Assembly: GCA_021812505.1 (NCBI GenBank)
Contig: JAKANG010000098.1
Span: forward strand, 1-6,379
Direction: 5' to 3'
DNA: 6,379 nucleotides
Source of the DNA: Pseudomonadota bacterium
GTDB lineage: Bacteria > Pseudomonadota > Alphaproteobacteria > Rhizobiales > Beijerinckiaceae
Below the pieces are notes generated by a model. It saw only the letters and a list, made by a program, of their open reading frames with translations, was not told the origin of the DNA and searched no databases. Made by a program: the position numbers and the translations under genes. Numbering within the stretch: the first letter of the stretch is position 1; each line of letters opens with the position of its first letter. This document shows positions 4,861 to 6,379 of this stretch, piece after piece.

Positions 4861-5868
4861 ATGTCCCGATACCGCCGTCACATCATTATCGGTCTGATCA
4901 TCCTCGGCTGCGTCGGAATCGGCGAATTCTGGCTCTACGCCGCGCATCAACTCGGCGGCTATGTGCATCAACCGGCTTTCGGAGGCGCGTCGCTCGCAGA
5001 CCTTTGCGAAACGAGTGAGATCGGCGGCTTTCCCTTCCGCCTCAAATTGAGCTGCAAGAACCTCGCGGCGCCTGTGAGCGCGGGCGAATCTGTTTTCTAT
5101 GCTGGCGTCGAGGAGGCGAATGGCGTCGCGAGCCTGTTCTCGCCCAACCACATCGTCCTGACCTTTTCCAGCCCGCTGGTGATCCGGACGAAAGGCGGCG
5201 CGCCCTTCGCCAAGCTGCGCCATGACGGCATGACGCTCGATCTCGCCTGGGGCCTGTCCGGCGTCTCCAAGGCGCGGCTTGACGTGAAATCGCTCGACTG
5301 GCGCCCGGAAGCGGCTGAGGCCGGGGTCGCGGTCAATGTCCAAAGCCTCGCCGCTTCGATCGAGCCTCAGAGCGGCCCGGAAGGCGCGACCCTGAATTAT
5401 GACGTGGACGCCCAGGGCGTTGTGGCGCCGGTCCTGCAAGCCTTGCTGAAAAGCAATGAGCCCGGCCATTTTGTCGCGACGGGCAAGATCGCGCCGCCGC
5501 CGGCGGGCGCGGATTGGCGCGCGGCCCTGGAGGATTGGCGGAAAAGGTCAGGCGTCCTGGGCATCGAAAAGCTTGAATGGCGATCGGGAGAGCTTTCCCT
5601 TCGTCTCGACGGCGCATTGGCGCTCGACGACAGCCATCGCCCGATCGGCCGTCTGAATTTCGCCGCCCAAGGCGCGGGCCCGGTCCTGGCAAGCCTGGGG
5701 ATTCCGGCAGGCGCCGCTCAGGCGGGCAATATCCTGGGGGCGTTGTTTGGCAGGGGACCCGCCCCGCAGGGAGCCGCCAACACCGTGACCCTTGCGCTGA
5801 CGCTTGCCGACGGCAAGGTTCTAATCGGGCCATTCCGGCTGCCGGCGGTCCTCCAGCCGCTCTATTGA
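4861..5868 (+). CDS. DUF2125 domain-containing envelope protein
   Basis: A 335-residue protein starting with a basic MSRYRRH and one hydrophobic segment (about 7–28), so it is either membrane-anchored or secreted with most of its mass in the periplasm. The segment EIGGFPFRLKLSC (53–65) is the hallmark region of DUF2125, and the C-terminus GKVLIGPFRLPAVLQPLY (last 18 residues) matches the usual ending of the family (…GPvplgrlPPLy). Cys49 and Cys65 flank the hallmark motif and could form a disulfide. ILGC at 13–16 resembles a weak lipobox, but the family is not known to me as lipoproteins. The middle is beta-rich with alternating hydrophobic residues. The ATG at 4861 is preferred over an in-frame TTG at 4822 because the latter puts extra residues before the signal-anchor; no strong Shine-Dalgarno supports either. 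Function is unknown. It follows a terminator and a 126-bp spacer, and converges with the next gene. Confidence 0.82.
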   Translation: MSRYRRHIIIGLIILGCVGIGEFWLYAAHQLGGYVHQPAFGGASLADLCETSEIGGFPFRLKLSCKNLAAPVSAGESVFYAGVEEANGVASLFSPNHIVLTFSSPLVIRTKGGAPFAKLRHDGMTLDLAWGLSGVSKARLDVKSLDWRPEAAEAGVAVNVQSLAASIEPQSGPEGATLNYDVDAQGVVAPVLQALLKSNEPGHFVATGKIAPPPAGADWRAALEDWRKRSGVLGIEKLEWRSGELSLRLDGALALDDSHRPIGRLNFAAQGAGPVLASLGIPAGAAQAGNILGALFGRGPAPQGAANTVTLALTLADGKVLIGPFRLPAVLQPLY

Positions 5869-6379
5869 TCGGATCGGGCCAGAGCGAAACGTTCAGCGTG
5901 GCTACCGAGCCAGGCGAGATCGCTCAAGCCCTCGCCGAAGGCTGCGGCAATCCTTTCACGGTCCCAGTCACCCGGCGTCGACAACAGAATCGAAACGCCG
6001 CCGTTGCTCGGCGCGCGCGCCAGGCTCTCGCATCCCGCCGACCTCAAACCGGCGTCGTCAGGTCCATCGCCCGACCATTGCCCGCCGAACAGGGCGACGT
6101 CGCACGCCGCCGCTTCGGCCAGGGGATTTGAAATGATAAAGACCGGCATGCCCGCGGGATGATCGGGGCGTTCGACGAAAGGCAACCGGGCGATGACCTT
6201 CGGCGCACCCTCGGCGGCGAGCTTCTCCCACCATCGCTCGTCCCCGGAACGCCAGTTCGCCCGCAGCATGCCCAAATCGCCGCCGTCGGCCCGCGCCGAG
6301 GCGGCGACGGCCTCAATCGTCTCGCCCGGGCTGCCATGGCCGAGCAGGGGAACAGTGAAGCCGAAATGGAACCGCGCCG
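5862..6379 (-). CDS. chorismate mutase-related protein, C-terminal part (5' end outside window)
   Basis: The frame is open to the window edge, giving 171 visible residues that begin ARFHFGFTVPLLGHGSPGET. Motifs recalled from rhizobial proteins annotated as chorismate mutase include EAVAAS, GDLGM, the WW pair, APKVIARLPFVERPDHPAGMPVFIISNPLAEAA (split here for description: APKVIARLPF, ERPDHPAG, PVFIISNPLAEAA) and the end LAWLGSHAERFA. In those proteins an AroQ-type mutase helix domain comes first and this region resembles a degenerate prephenate-dehydratase-like fold. The AroQ domain would lie upstream, outside the window, so catalytic residues cannot be checked. A TTG at 6275 inside the frame is not the start because clear homology-like sequence continues before it. 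The TAG stop lies within the end of the DUF2125 gene, giving a 7-bp convergent overlap. The likely role is in aromatic amino-acid synthesis (chorismate to prephenate), inferred from family resemblance only. Confidence 0.65.
   Translation of the reverse strand, partial: ARFHFGFTVPLLGHGSPGETIEAVAASARADGGDLGMLRANWRSGDERWWEKLAAEGAPKVIARLPFVERPDHPAGMPVFIISNPLAEAAACDVALFGGQWSGDGPDDAGLRSAGCESLARAPSNGGVSILLSTPGDWDRERIAAAFGEGLSDLAWLGSHAERFALARSDQ

Noticed and set aside
4773..5018. ATG-initiated frame at 4773 preceded by AGG
   Set aside because: It runs out of phase through the DUF2125 gene and is Arg/Pro-rich, so it is unlikely to be coding.
1..6379. A defence system, mobile element, CRISPR array or biosynthetic cluster
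   Set aside because: No transposase, integrase, direct-repeat array, nuclease/helicase module or long repeat was seen. The genes are housekeeping or conserved envelope genes with uniform composition.

Overview
The window is GC-rich chromosomal DNA with dense, tightly packed genes and coding bias in favour of G/C at third positions. Protein sequences and gene content (ftsE–ftsX–plsC, a DUF2125 protein, a chorismate mutase-like protein, and a DUF3426-type protein divergent from ftsE) point to an alphaproteobacterium, most likely of the order Hyphomicrobiales (Rhizobiales). This rests on family knowledge and not on a database search. I saw no mobile element, CRISPR array, tRNA or rRNA.

Layout: (1) Bases 2–463, plus strand: the 3' part of a thpR/ligT RNA 2',3'-cyclic phosphodiesterase. 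(2) Bases 464–1596, minus strand: a two-gene unit, a membrane-anchored DUF3426-like protein followed by hpt (purine salvage), joined by a GTGA stop/start overlap. hpt and thpR converge and their stop codons together form TGATCA with no spacer. (3) Bases 1597–1759: a divergent control region with a textbook CtrA-type box (TTAACC half-sites 11 bp apart) between the DUF3426-like gene and ftsE. (4) Bases 1760–4275, plus strand: ftsE, ftsX and plsC, i.e. the FtsEX divisome ABC complex and a lysophosphatidate acyltransferase. (5) Bases 4276–4734: a small unrecognised gene that looks split by a -1 frame change, ending in a compact intrinsic terminator that overlaps its stop codon. (6) Bases 4861–5868: a DUF2125 envelope protein. 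(7) Bases 5862–6379, minus strand: the C-terminal part of a chorismate mutase-related protein, overlapping the DUF2125 gene by 7 bp at the convergent 3' ends.

How the parts may work together: FtsE and FtsX couple ATP hydrolysis in the cytoplasm to septal cell-wall hydrolysis, and PlsC makes phosphatidic acid for membrane growth, so the plus-strand cluster is an envelope growth and division unit. The CtrA box suggests that it, or its divergent neighbour, is under the alphaproteobacterial cell-cycle master regulator. No wholly new system is evident. The best leads are the CtrA box, the likely TTG start of ftsE, the loss of the usual N-terminal zinc ribbon in the DUF3426-like protein, and the apparent frameshift in the small gene after plsC.
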